DNA of 64,000 nt. Source: Steinernema hermaphroditum (taxonomy: Eukaryota > Nematoda > Chromadorea > Rhabditida > Steinernematidae). The stretch spans positions 14,136,001 through 14,200,000 of the forward strand of contig CM059622.1 of assembly GCA_030435675.1 (NCBI GenBank). The letters run 5' to 3'. Below are positions 11,150 to 22,192 of this stretch, in pieces (within the stretch, counting starts at the first letter, position 1; every line of letters begins with the position of its first letter). Both the position numbers and the translations under genes were made by a program. The notes below the pieces were generated by a model, which worked only from the letters and a program-made list of their open reading frames with translations, made no database searches and was not told the DNA's origin.

Positions 11150-11537
11150 ATAGCTGATAGAGTCCACCAAATTTTATAAAACACCATCTGTCCCGGTTCA
11201 TACATCCACTGTTTCGTCTCCTTTAGTCTTTGCCGGTGCTTGACTAAAAGTATATTTACGCCACAACTTCAGAATCAATTCCTTTCTAAATAAATCGACT
11301 AGGCTAAAGACGTGAACCTGAAAGCCAGAATGGCATGCTTCCTAAATTGTCCGATACGACATACCTCAATATAGCGACTTGTTCAAAATTCCCTTTTGTA
11401 GATAGCTCGGAGTAGATCTGGTTTTTAAATAATTTTTCGCAAATACATAGAAGCCGGTAAGCTTGCTGATAGTGTGCACCTCATGCACCACAGAACACAT
11501 GTATTTGCCAGCATTTCATTTATTTAAAACAGCAACA
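11150..11537. other. Intergenic, no gene seen
   Basis: Between tRNA-Leu and the 3' end of the acidic gene. No exon, RNA or repeat recognised. Confidence 0.4.
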
Positions 11538-12050
11538 TCAACAAGCGGCGGGGAGATCTCCAAAATTTTGGGTCATCTCATGGTCAAAATGGTAGTTTGG
11601 GAAGAACTCTTCAAAAGCTTCGGATGTGGTAGTTGTGTCATCAACACTGTGCATCACTTCGGAGAGCATTTCCAGTCGTTCTTCCAAAGGAACATCGCCA
11701 TCGGAAGAGTAATCGGAGATTCCGCTATCCTCATCGTCATCATCGAGATCTAGCTGCTCCTCCAGCGACTCGAAATGCTCGAATTCCTCCATGCATGGCT
11801 CAGAGATGTTTTCGATGTCTATAAGTTCCTCAACACATGTTTCAGGTTCTACCTTAGAGCGTTTTGAAGGAGACGCAAGGGTTAAGCATAAGGAATCGGC
11901 GGGCAGCGGGCGCTTAGTCGGCAAAAGGCGGGCGGCGGCGAAGCTTTTGAGGCGGACGAGGTGGAGTTGTCGCTCGAGAGAGGGCTCCGGTGACGTCCAC
12001 AACGCGTCCAGCTTTCGGTCGGTGAGTTTGTCCACGTTGGTAGCGCTCAT
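11538..12050 (-). CDS. Acidic single-exon protein, function unknown
   Basis: 170 aa starting MSATNVDKLTDRKLDALW. An upstream in-frame ATG at 12083 exists. I prefer 12050 because a TATA box at 12101-12110 would place the transcript start near 12075. The N-terminal half is basic and hydrophobic (residues about 25-60), with a PSKRSKVE stretch that could be a nuclear-localisation signal. The C-terminal half is strongly acidic (LDLDDDDEDSGISDYSSDGD), then amphipathic EERLEMLSEVM and a TTTTSEAFEEFF tail. I see no signal peptide and no membrane segment. The layout suggests a small nuclear regulatory protein, possibly with an acidic activation region, but I do not recognise the family. Confidence 0.6.
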   Translation of the reverse strand: MSATNVDKLTDRKLDALWTSPEPSLERQLHLVRLKSFAAARLLPTKRPLPADSLCLTLASPSKRSKVEPETCVEELIDIENISEPCMEEFEHFESLEEQLDLDDDDEDSGISDYSSDGDVPLEERLEMLSEVMHSVDDTTTTSEAFEEFFPNYHFDHEMTQNFGDLPAAC

Positions 12051-12100
12051 CGTTCCGACCGGATCAGAAGCGACTGATAACAAGGCGTGGGATAGGCGGC

Positions 12101-12110
12101 TCTTATAGGA
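12101..12110 (-). promoter_or_regulatory. TATA box of the acidic gene
   Basis: The minus strand reads TCCTATAAGA about 50 bp upstream of ATG 12050. A TGATAA GATA-type site lies just downstream at about 12074-12080. Confidence 0.5.
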
Positions 12111-12589
12111 CTATAGGATGGTGCGAATTTCAACTCGCGCGTCATTGCCCAAGATTAGCACATTATCTTCTTTCCTCGTAAGACCAAATTTATTCCGACG
12201 ATGCACATAAGATATGTCGACACTGGGGTGCACGCGAAGCTTACTATCTCGATATAGCCCAAGACTATTGGTGAGCCGCTTTCTCCCCGTTTTTTTCGGG
12301 CGATATCGTTCATTACCTATTCTAGCAGGCTTATCAGTGACCACCCTATGCCATACAACCAGACAGGCAGATAAGAGTACATCCTTTAGCTTCGATCAGA
12401 GCACTTCACCGTTCAAATGGTTCCTCAAACGTCGTTAACGCAAGAAGGATCACCATGATCTCCATTCACTACTCTTTAAGCAATAGGGGCTTCTTATGTA
12501 CATGGGAAACGCGTTAACAGTAAACAACGGAAAAAAGAGAAAAAAGTGCGCGGTCGTCATATCACGAAGACAGAAGAGCTGTTCCACAA
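12111..12589. other. Intergenic, no gene seen
   Basis: Short frames on both strands only, with no recognisable motif. Confidence 0.4.
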
Positions 12590-12660
12590 GCATCGGTGGT
12601 TCAGTGGTAGAATGCTCGCCTGCCACGCGGGCGGCCCGGGTTCGATTCCCGGCCGATGCA
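12590..12660 (+). tRNA. tRNA-Gly(GCC)
   Basis: 71 nt including the discriminator base. The acceptor GCATCGG pairs with CCGATGC. The D-arm is GGTTCAGTGGTAGAA. The anticodon stem CTCGC/GCGGG closes a loop with GCC. The T-arm is GGGTTCGATTCCC. No intron. A poly-T terminator-like run follows (ATATTTTTCT). Confidence 0.95.
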
Positions 12661-12772
12661 ATATTTTTCTCTGCGTTATCGCGTTCCTTTTTGAAACTTT
12701 TCACCCAAGAAATAAACCGATGAAATTTACTAAATAAAACTTTGAACACATAGGTTGCCATGCAAATTCTCC

Positions 12773-13138
12773 TTAGCAAGCTCCAAGGTCGCCACAGACG
12801 GCATCAGCATCGGTGTTCTCAGCAGAAGGATCCTCCAGGTGCTTGATGATATCATCGAGCCCCTTCTCGACAAAGTGGTCACAGAACTTCTTAGCCAAGG
12901 AAGAGGAGACGAGATCGAAGAACGACTCGCACTTCTTGATGATGTACTTCTCGTCGCGTTGGTCTTCCTTTCCAACCCATCCTTCAGTGTCTTCGACGAC
13001 GTCGCGGCAAATGTCACATTCGGCTTTCTTGAAGGGACCCCACAGCTGAAACAGGGATTAGGTTTCTATGAATACTATTTGCGAACTTACAGCGGAAGTG
13101 ACAGCCAGAAGGCAGAAGAGAGCAAGAACAGTGCGCAT
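12773..13138 (-). CDS. Caenopore / saposin-like (SPP) protein
   Basis: Secreted 106-aa saposin-fold protein. Nematode caenopores of this type act in the gut lumen as pore-forming antibacterial and digestive effectors. Exon 1 (13091-13138) encodes only the signal peptide MRTVLALFCLLAVTSA. Exon 2 (12773-13045) encodes the mature domain, with the six-Cys saposin pattern: C-DIC near the start, KKCESFF and KKFCDHF in the middle, and VCGDLGAC at the end. The 45-bp intron has clean GTAAGT and TTTCAG sites. The domain is single and ends at the last Cys. A CTGATAAG site sits directly upstream (13156-13163), which fits intestinal ELT-2-type control. Target range unknown. Confidence 0.92.
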
Positions 13139-13155
13139 GATTGAGCACAGCAGGA

Positions 13156-13163
13156 CTGATAAG
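13156..13163. promoter_or_regulatory. GATA-factor site (CTGATAAG) upstream of the caenopore
   Basis: An ACTGATAAG core, the type bound by the intestinal GATA factor ELT-2 in nematodes, lies about 20 bp upstream of the caenopore start codon. An AT-rich TATA-like stretch (ATTAAAAG, minus strand) lies a little further upstream. Confidence 0.55.
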
Positions 13164-13637
13164 ATGTGATCCAATAGACACTTTTAATCTTGCGGGTAAA
13201 CGCATCCCGTTTTTATCAGAGATGGAAGTGTTTGATCTCGTAGTACCAAGAGGTGACATTCTTATTTTAGATGTTAAGGCAGAAATCAATTACTTTACAA
13301 TGCAGATAGTGTCTCTTTCTTTTTGTATAACCCACTATCGAATAGAGCGAATTCTAAACATAGATGAGCTTCCAGCATTCCAAAGATTTGCTTTAAGCAA
13401 AGCCGGAATAGTATTGATAGCCCAAAATCTTCAGAAGTTCCTGCACTAACCATTATTGTCCCCCTCTCGTCGTCGCCAGCGCCAAAAACACACGATCAGC
13501 GCGGCAAACCCCCGTGTGTACATCGGCGAACAATGAGACGAGCGTAAACGATCGAACACTGCCGTTTTCTTTCTCCACATATGGGCGAGCGTTCGTCGCA
13601 TGTCCACAACAGCAGTTGTGACGTCACCTATGGGCGT
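13164..13637. other. Caenopore upstream region, no gene seen
   Basis: A plus-strand frame (to 13449) overlaps the caenopore promoter and has no motif; I treat it as chance. The 3' half is GC-richer without structure I can name. Confidence 0.4.
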
Positions 13638-13722
13638 GCTCCATTGGCGCAGTCGGTTAGCGCGTGGTACTTATAAGTGATGAGATATGCCAAGGTCATG
13701 GGTTCGAGCCCCATATGGAGCA
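13638..13722 (+). tRNA. tRNA-Ile(UAU) with intron, copy 1
   Basis: 85 nt including discriminator. The acceptor GCTCCAT pairs with ATGGAGC. The D-arm is GGCGCAGTCGGTTAGCGC. The anticodon stem TGGTA pairs with TGCCA around the loop CTTATAA (anticodon TAT). An intron of about 13 nt (GTGATGAGATA region) follows position 37. The T-arm is TGGGTTCGAGCCCCA. The gene is identical to the copy at 15042-15126. Confidence 0.93.
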
Positions 13723-13841
13723 TGAATTTTTTGTACTATTCGTAAACGCTTGCCGCGGAATGCTTCGCTATATAGCTTAATAAATGAAAAGGTTTTATTA
13801 TGTGTATTAATCAAGAACTAAACAGAATATTGCTCTTTAAT

Positions 13842-15573
13842 TCATGTTTGGTGTGTACCGTAGGAACTGGACTGCGATGTAAAAATCCGGTTGCTGCTTC
13901 GTACCTTTACCGTACTGACGCGTTTAAAAATTACGATAAGTTCCCTTCGGAGATTTCTGAAGCATCAATCATAATAGTGAGCCTCTAGATATCCACATAC
14001 CTGTTCATAAGAACGTACATCATGGGACACATCCATCCCGTGCCCAGAATCACATAAATCACATAAGTTCCGGTGTATACGTAGGAATTTCTTGAAATAA
14101 ATCTCACCAGCGGTGTGGCATTGAGCATGAGCGTAATTTCAAAGCAGAACTCGGCGACGCCTTGTACCAAAATCATAAATTCACGCTTTGAAATGGGCGC
14201 TCTATGAAGGGTTGTCAGCGAGAATCGCTTCATGACCAAGTATACGGTGATGATGATGTACATCAGCAAAGCAGCTGTCATCAGTCCCATGCCAATGAAG
14301 ACGTCCATGTCGACCAGGAAGCCAGTCCATGGAAGCGTCGTGTCATAGTAGTTTGTCGCCAATTCGGCGTTGTAGGTTATAGCGGCGTAGTCGGTCGTGA
14401 ACATTCCGATAAGTGTGAAAATGTAGGTACAATCGCAAGTGACGAACGTCTAAGATGAAACGGTGAGGTACTTTAAAGAATCGACGAAGGCTCTCACAAT
14501 ATAGAAACATCTCGGAACTCTGATCCATCCGGTGAGAACGCTGAAGCGATTGAAGGCGAGGAGACATGCTTGATGGTGGGCGCCAGTCAGGCCGAAGCGA
14601 TGGATAGCGAATAGGAACTGAAAATATGGGTATGGTTGAGAAATATACGCATTTTGGAGGAATGAAGTGCGGTTTTAATATATAAAGACGAGCTGAAATT
14701 AAAAATCGATCCACGTTAGGCGGATAGACAGGAGATGTGGACAGCATGAGAGACACAAACTAAAAATATGGATATAGTTGAGTAATAATACGCATTTTGG
14801 AGGTGCTGACAACATAAAGTGTCGTTTTATTACGTGAAATATCGCTGAAGACGAGCTGAAAATAGAAAGCGACATAGACAGGGGACATAGACAGCATGAG
14901 AGGCAGATGGTGAGGCGATTGAGGTAGCGCGCGCTAGTGAAAACATCGTTTTTCAGCGGGCAGGTGTTTTCCAACGAGTCGCAAAAACGCGACGGCGGTG
15001 GCCTTTGCCAACAGTAGGGATTGGCTTCGACGTGGAGCTGTGCTCCATTGGCGCAGTCGGTTAGCGCGTGGTACTTATAAGTGATGAGATATGCCAAGGT
15101 CATGGGTTCGAGCCCCATATGGAGCATAAGTTTTTTGCGCATCTCTCCACGGTGCTTTACTTAAAACGACAGTCAGATACAAAGGAATATTGATCATGCA
15201 ATGCCAGAACATACGCCTTTCATCAAAAATAGACATTGTGGAATTACTGGCCTATTGAATAACTCTAGTAATCATTTAAATTACCTTTTCCACGAACACC
15301 GGGAACGGCTGCTGAATAACGACGCGTATGCCGAGTCCAGCCATTCCAATTAGCGACAAACAGTTGAATGCGCCAAGGGCGCTCATGATCCAATAGCATG
15401 AGTGTTTTCGGAACACCCTCACCCGAAGAAATGCCTTAAAAGCTCCATTTATCTCGCTCTGATCGTTCGGTTCCTCTTACCCATATGATTAGTGAATAGA
15501 GAGGAAGCACTGCTAGCGATAAGAATAGATACAGCGAGCCGAAGATCACTCTACCGACCTCTTGAGGCACCAT
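13842..15573 (-). CDS. 7TM chemoreceptor (Srg-superfamily-like), 5 exons
   Basis: 308-aa seven-transmembrane receptor, probably a sensory chemoreceptor. Exons: 15481-15573, 15285-15434, 14498-14617, 14001-14449, 13842-13956; all junctions keep frame. It starts MVPQEVGRVIFGSLYLF. Exon 3 carries the TM3 end LLAFNRFSVLTGW. TM5-TM6 includes ISKREFMILVQGVAEF. TM7 has GTGWMCPMMYVLMNR in the NPxxY position. The tail NLRREL... is basic. The paralogue at 33659-34864 has the same first three exon lengths except exon 1 (93 against 114 nt), and all intron phases match. Assignment to the Srg superfamily (srv/srt/srx-like) is an inference from overall layout. Intron 2 contains an antisense tRNA-Ile gene and a local duplication. 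Confidence 0.85.
14621..14905. repeat. Direct duplication inside a chemoreceptor intron
   Basis: Two diverged tandem units (about 14621-14755 and 14761-14903) share AAAATATGG, ACGCATTTTGGAGG, AGACGAGCTGAAA and GACAGCATGAGAG in the same order. Both lie in the intron between exons 2 and 3 of the receptor at 13842-15573. Confidence 0.65.
15042..15126 (+). tRNA. tRNA-Ile(UAU) with intron, copy 2
   Basis: Identical over all 85 nt, including the intron, to 13638-13722. The flanks differ apart from the adjoining T and AT. It lies in the second intron of the chemoreceptor gene, on the opposite strand. Confidence 0.93.
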
Positions 15574-16943
15574 GACCGTGGCTTAATCAGGATCTGGAAG
15601 TGGAACACCCTTATATAGGGGTGAGTACGTTCCGGGTGGTAGTACTGCATTGTAGCGAAATACGAAACTTTTATAAAAGAATATTTCGAGTCGAATACAA
15701 AATGATTTTTCAGACGAAATTGGGAGAAAAGGTAAAAGATTAGATGCTTTGTAGGTACTTAGGGCACTCGACCTTACAATGGAAATTAATATCCTGCACG
15801 AATAGTTTCTTTGTAGTCGGTTAGGTAAATATTCCACGAAAGTGAGTGAGCCGAAGACTGAAGCCTGTCCATTTCAACTCACTTTTATACTTTTGATACA
15901 AAGACGGAACTTTTTTCGCCTGCCACTGACCGGATGGACCGCGCCATTTGAGTACATCTGGAAAGTACACTTTGAACTACAAACTTTGAAAGAAACTTTT
16001 ATTAAGCGAGGGTAGAGTGCTTCTTTGAGGAAATCTACTTTTAGATATCGAGGATCGCCAACAAAAGAAGGTCATTAGCCCTTTGCGCAGGATTATCTCA
16101 GCGAGTGGGTTGGCTACATGGATAATACGACAGAAACAGTGGTGAATTGAGATCTGTTTAGGTCCTTAAAGGGCGTTTTTCCTAAGGTCACATGGTGTAG
16201 GTGAAATTACCATCTGTTGGATGAAAACATGAAATCAGATAGAGTTTAATTCAATTGCAAATTCGGAGTATTTTGGGTGGCGCGACAGGAACGTGTGGGC
16301 CTGGGAATAGGAGACTCTGTGCCAAGTTCGGCGGACATGTTTTTAAATATGCACAGACACAGTTTTAAACTCTAAATTTGTCGGCCCACGTTCATCGCTT
16401 TTCTGCTAGCGCAGGTGTTAAGGACGTTCTCTGATCCGCAAGCTGTTTAGGAGATATCAAATTCAAACAGCTATAAATTCGAAGCGCGGTATAATAGAAG
16501 GTTCGCAGCACAGCGAAATCCAAAAATCTTCTTCAATGATGTAGATTACAAGCTACCATTACAAACTAAAAACACTGGGAGGAAGAGGATTAGAAAAGGA
16601 TTCTCTTGCAAAAACTTGACCGATACGGGACAATTTGAATGAGATGTCTAGTGTTAGTTAATCGTATGGCGTTTCATACATGGAAAGACTGAAAGAAGCC
16701 ATGGAAAAAAAAATCTACAAAGAATCTGCAGGCGTGTAACCCGGCTTATAGTGTTTCCCCATTGCGATTATTCGGTCCTTCAGATTCAGACACGCATCGT
16801 AGTAAAGGGCGAACTGACAATTTAGCGCGGCGATAAACGCGGCTTGACAAACACTATGCTAATCATAGGGTGGCTCCAATGGGGAAGAAACATTGTGATC
16901 ATTGTGACAGCAATGATCGAACCCAAATTGCATATCCATACTA
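15574..16943. other. Intergenic, no gene seen
   Basis: Upstream region of the chemoreceptor, AT-rich further on. No exon or structured repeat recognised; short frames have no motif. Confidence 0.4.
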
Positions 16944-17680
16944 CAGTGCGACGCAAAATGATAGGTCCACCCAATTTTTTTCTTGTTTTTGTCTTTTCAA
17001 AAGCTGTGGAAGAAATCCGACAGTACCTTCAGAAAGAACAGAAAGAAAGACAGTACCTTCAGAAATACGCTCTACAACGTGGAAATGATCACAAAAGCTG
17101 AAAATCCCGTCTTACAGATCGTTTCGGGACCCGGACAAGAGTGCAGGTCAAGTTGGGGTTCTAAGTTTTAAAGGGGAAGTGATGTCCAGAAGCACTAAAA
17201 CGATCTAATTGATACCTCTATGTAATTTCGGACGCTGAAAACGGTGTTTTGCGCAGTTCTATCCTGTTTTCAGGCTACTATCACAAAGAAAAGCCCAACT
17301 TTTTCTCAAAACGAACCCTATGGCAAGTTTTTAAATTTTAAGGGGCGTAGATCTGACGGTAGTCAGTAAGAAACCACAGACTATATTAAGCGTAGATTTT
17401 TATCCGTTGGTTAATATTTAAGTCAAGATCAAACGTCAATTTAAATGCTTAACGCAGGTTTTCTACAAGTGGACCTATAATTTTGCGTCGGTAAATCCAG
17501 ATCAAATTTTTATTTATATTTTTTTTCTGATAAAAAACACTCGACAAGGAGTGGAAAATTTGCATGTGATACTGTAGTATTGAGTGCTCTTTCTGAAGGT
17601 ACTGTCGGATTTCTTCCACAGCTTTTGAAAAGAAAAAAACAAGAAAAAATTGGGTGGACCTATCATTTTGCGTCGCACTG
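16944..17680. mobile_element. Non-autonomous mariner-type element with ~95-bp TIRs
   Basis: The element is bounded by TA on both sides (16942-16943 and 17681-17682). The ends are long inverted repeats beginning CAGTGCGACGCAAAATGATA, with near-complete matching for about 95 bp. No transposase frame remains. A TATAATTTTGCGTCG copy of the terminal motif lies internally near 17477. The truncated end near 62515 (CAGTGCCGCACAAAAG...) is related. Confidence 0.88.
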
Positions 17681-17682
17681 TA

Positions 17683-17973
17683 TATTATATTACTATATTA
17701 AGCAATATTGCTGAACAACACGTGCCATTTGAATCGGCTCAAATGAACACATCAAACGACTGCCTCGCTCTTATGATATATGCATTCAACATGAAACGTA
17801 TGCAATCAAATACGCCTAGCAAGGCACTGACGCATTTGGTCACCTGGCAATCAGGAATTTGCAAAATTTGGATTCTTTTTCGTGAGAAGACAAATAATGC
17901 AGAAGGGCAAAAACTTAGTACTACCAAGTCCGCTTCTAAAGCTTCATCAGTAATTGAACCAAGCATTTATGTA
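17683..17973. other. Spacer between two mariner-type elements
   Basis: No gene or repeat recognised in this spacer. Confidence 0.35.
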
Positions 17974-19242
17974 TTGGGTTGGTAAGTTGAAAATGCACCA
18001 TTTTTAAAAATGAATCCTTATTGCTGCAAAGGCACAGATTTCAATGGGTGTATTCACCATTTAAGTGCTCAGCCTCTGTACACTTTCTGGCGAGAAGTCT
18101 GGCCATTTCACTGCAGAACAGGAGAGATTCCGGGTCGAAAAGTTCCATTTTGTCCGTTTTTGACCTCATTGCAAACTTTGGCTCAATTTATTCGTTGATG
18201 TTTCCGACAGTACCGCACAAGTAGGTACCCGATAGAGCTGTGGGAGACCTACATGCATAACAAGTACCTGAGTCCCAGCTGAAGATGAGCAGCAGTTTTG
18301 TGTGCAATCAAAAATATCAAACATTCATGCTCCTGCTGGATCTGCTGAAATCCCAAAACCAGTTACTAGTTCTTGCCTTATCTTGAATAAGAGAACGAGG
18401 TTTTTCTAGATGTTAGTCGCAAACTATAGCTGAGAGATTGCTCTGTCCTATAAATACGTTTCAGCCCCGTGCTTCTATAATATCGCATATAAGACAGTGC
18501 AGCATTACTTTTCAACCTGGTTCTGACCGCAGCACAATAGTTGACTTATCTTCCTTATCCATACCCTCAAGTAGTTCTGGGGATCATATGGCTAGAACCC
18601 CCTTGAACTCAAGAGTCACGAAAAATAAAGGAAAAGATTTTTACTTAGAAATACAAATAAAAGCAGGGGTCAATGAGTTGCGATGGCGGATCAAGGGCTC
18701 GGAGAGTCGTGAGAAATCGGAGTTCCCGATTTCCACTTGTAGCCAAAGGCATCGGAGCATCAGCCACTATGGCATTGAAGCACCCTAGCTGGCCGTCCAT
18801 GTTGTCTGTACACCCCCAGCTGGAGTTTGTTAAATCAACAAAAAGTTTAACTACTTTCGGGTCAAGTGCTTTATGGGCAAATTTTTTATCTTCTTGGAAT
18901 TTGTTCTCACTGTGACATTGCAAGAAGAGATCAGCGTGTGCGCTTGGAAGCTAAGCTCCTGCTGTATGCGCAGCTAAGACAGCATACCGCCTTTCAAATA
19001 AATAGTCCCTCGGAGAGGTTGTCGAAGGTTCGGTGTTTCGGATGCCCAGGTGGTGCTTCGCGGACCATGAATATAAAAGGATTCAAAGAAAGCGGAGGGC
19101 ATGCAGGTGGGGCATCGGAGCGTACCGACTGGAAAGTCAACCAATCGCCCATACGAACGCACTATTCCATCTGATCCAAGGATCACACAGTGCGAAAATA
19201 GACGCGAATCAAAAATGGTGCATTTTCAACTTACCAACCCAA
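17974..19242. mobile_element. 1269-bp element with 32-bp TIRs and TA flanks, content unknown
   Basis: Perfect inverted repeats of about 32 bp (17974-18005 and 19211-19242, starting TTGGGTTGGTAAGTTGAAAA) are flanked by TA (17972-17973 and 19243-19244). The length and ends fit a mariner. The interior frames (minus 18645-18923 and 18974-19186, plus 18866-19174) show no SDEK, QQD or SPDL motifs on either strand. Either the transposase is fully decayed or the element carries unrelated DNA. The ends are identical, which argues against great age. Confidence 0.8.
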
Positions 19243-19244
19243 TA

Positions 19245-20433
19245 ATATCAAAATGATGGACTTTCGAACTGCGGCCATGGGAATATCAGCTAAAGTTCCG
19301 CAGAAACTTAATGGTTGTTTACACTTTAAAAGATCTTGACATAAAGGCAAATGCAAACTACGTGAGAAGTGGATACTTTTGACTTGACACTAAAAGGGCG
19401 ATTGAAAAATCCTTTTTATAATTTGTAATATTTTAATCAGTCATCATATTATCGGAATCATATTATCTGTTGACCAGAGTACACAAATCGAGCCCAAAGA
19501 AGGAGCCCAAACCTCGAAACCCATCGAGACAGCCTCTCAAGTGCGCAATGGGGCGCAGAATCAAAATTTCGGATTTGGATTATTCATGTGTAGGGAGCGT
19601 GGGCATCGCTACTGACAGCAACTCCGTGAAAATGAAAATTTCGAACACTTATAGACGGCTCTCTCTCTTTTCACTGCATATGTTAGATCCGGTGGCCAAA
19701 GCAGCGCGTAAGTAAAGTACGATTAAAGCGATAGTGAAGCTGAGATTCACAGTCCTGCGAAAGTTGAACAGCGCAGTAATCGTCCTTTGTAGGAACAAAC
19801 AGCGATTAGTTATTTATTTAGCTACAAAGACTCAACATCCATGTCCTTCGCAAATTGACTTATGGGGACCATAATAGCAGGATATCGAAATTGCATCGAA
19901 TTCGTCGAGTTAAATCCATTGGAGGGCAAGGGTCCAGGTGCGCAGGCGAAAATTTATGACCGAAGCGGCGCTAAACGTCACGCAAATAGTGATTTGTTGC
20001 CAACCAAAAGTCACTGCACTTCGGTCACAAAATATTGTAGCACGAGAGAGAACAAACATATCGGCGTTTCCACATGTTGTCAGTTGTCAAAATACAAAAC
20101 TGTTTGGAAAAATGGAAAGTAAAGAGAACACAGAGTATTGTTGAGCGGGACTCGCAGAAATTATATGTAGTCTGGTCCAATGCCAACAGATTTTGTGTCA
20201 CTAATACTTATGTTGCTGCTTCTTAATTGTGGAAAAGGCAGTAACTTTCCACGTTCCCACAATGCAGCGCAATAGATCTACTATGCAATAGAACTTAGCC
20301 TGCTTCCTAACACCAATCGTTCGGTGATTAATAGACCGTCCTTTTTAAGTAATCAATCGTTCGTTTAAAATGGCCGCGCGTCGTTCGAGCATGGCCACAT
20401 CTCATTCTCGTGTCAAATATAATTTTTGTTACC
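19245..20433. other. Intergenic, no gene seen
   Basis: Several short frames without motif. No clear repeat by eye. Confidence 0.4.
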
Positions 20434-20755
20434 ACATGACGTACATGGATATATGAACCCGAAAATCGAAGTGGCGTATGGGTTTCCTATGTTATAAATG
20501 GCGTGTTAAACGGCAACTGCTTTCAACTACTTACCTGGAGAACGCACCTATCGCTCTGTTCGTCATACATAACATGAGCAACTATCAAAAAGGTGGGCCG
20601 TCCGATAACCATGTTCGAGACCGTATGTTTCTAAGTTAACCCACAATGGCTCTTCACTTTGAGCTGGGAGATTGCTGTTTGATGTTCATATAGCAATCCC
20701 TTCGCTCCATCTTACAGTGATCTGTTCTCGTCCATAATTGACAACATAAGAGGAA
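20434..20755. repeat. Dispersed repeat, second copy
   Basis: Diverged copy of the repeat at 5735-6200. Landmarks GAACGCACCTATCGCT, GAGACCGTATGTTTC and GATGTTCATATAGCAAT occur in the same order. It ends near ...TAATTGAC, equivalent to the ...CTGAC end of the first copy, but is not followed by an astacin fragment. Confidence 0.6.
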
Positions 20756-21469
20756 ATCACAGAGACTAAGATAAAGTGGAAAATTGGACCAAAAATTTTT
20801 TCGACCCCAAACCTTCGACTGTAGTTTCTATGAATGCCGAGTCCGTCTTCTGCCCGAAAAGCGGGTTGAGAATGTTCAGTCAAACGCTGAATACCTTGAG
20901 AGAAGTATATATCTTTTTTGGCAATGGACAGTGAACTTCAAAAGCAGGGACTTTCAACAAACAAGAACAAAGGTCAAGCAGAGGGCATTTATAAGAGGCA
21001 TTCTGGTTCCGTTCGTTCACCGATCACCATGACTAGATGATGCGATGCAAGAATCATTGTTTCATTTGAATTCTCTTCCCGTCATACACTAAAGCGACAA
21101 AGTGCAATTCTCACGCTATTATTTCCTCGCAAAGGGCATTCAAAAACGTTACGACTGTTCAACTAATTCCATAGTTTTTCCTCACTAATGACCTCATTAC
21201 CGAACAGCAAAGAAAAGGAACTTCAACAGGTTCAAAGAGTTGGAAGGAACGACCTCTTCTGAAGGATCAATGACCACGGTCTGCATGCCTGGACAAAGAG
21301 GCAGAACTACTACAAACCTACGGTATCATGTGAATGTGCACATGAGACCCCGTGAACAAACAAATTTTGAAATGACGCAAAAGCGCTCGGAATAATGCGT
21401 TCTTCTGTGAACGAGATGAGTGACCACTCATTTCCGGCGATTTGCCCACATCACGGTTGGTTGTTCTGA
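20756..21469. other. Intergenic, no gene seen
   Basis: No exon recognised. It leads into the LTR-retrotransposon relic and could hold unrecognised retrotransposon sequence. Confidence 0.35.
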
Positions 21470-22034
21470 GTGTCATTTCCCAAGTCACCAAGGGTAGAGG
21501 AGTGTAAGGATAAGTGCATAAAAGGGAATCTTCGGTTATTTGAAACTCGGAAAAAGATAGCCGATCAGATGTGCCCCAAACATTCGGACGCGGCCCACCG
21601 ATGGCAATTAATAAGTGCGGCGACCCCCGATCAAGCAAGATTTGCTGCCGAACAGACCAATGAGCTTAAAGAGGCGCTCATCACCAACCTCAAACAGTCA
21701 TGGCAGCTAGCCAGTGAACAAGCGGAGAGAGCCAGACTCACTAACGACGAAAACGCGAGACCCTCAACACTAAAAGTCGGCGACCGGGTGCTCTTCAAAA
21801 ACGAAAAGACGATCCGGGGTCTCGGGAAAGCTCATGCTCCCGTGGATCGGGCAATTCCGAATAATTGAAATCGAAGACGACCATGCCCGCAAAGCAAACC
21901 CCGCCGTGTTCATCTCAATCAGAACAAGCTGTGTAAGGAAATTACGAGTCCAGCCGGAACCTCGCATCACATCCATCCACTCGAGGTTGAACTTATTAAC
22001 CGAGCCGACGCCACCGAACCCCCGATATTGTTGA
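21470..22034 (+). pseudogene. LTR-retrotransposon integrase C-terminus relic
   Basis: The frame 21470-21868 contains SNQ-type helices and then ARPSTLKVGDRVLFKNEKT followed by GLGK. The next frame (from about 21834) continues LPWIGQFRIIEIEDDHA. GDRVL...GPYRI-like patterns are typical of the chromatin- and DNA-binding end of integrases in Ty3/gypsy and BEL/Pao retrotransposons. One frameshift separates the two pieces. No reverse transcriptase, protease or gag frame is present upstream, so only the 3' end of pol is left. The exact superfamily is not settled. Confidence 0.65.
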
Positions 22035-22192
22035 TTGCAATCATCCCACGGCCGTAAAATCGGACGCGATCGCGGCGAAGGCTTCGTCCACGTCAAAACA
22101 TTGCTATTACACCCGCTCAAAAAGCGCCGACGTGGAATGCGCGAGGAACAGATCGGCTCCTTTTGTCGACAACAACAGGCTCCACCCCGAGC

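Noticed and set aside
11463..12108. Plus-strand frames opposite the acidic gene
   Set aside because: The minus strand has the long frame, a TATA box and a biased composition; the plus frames are shadows.
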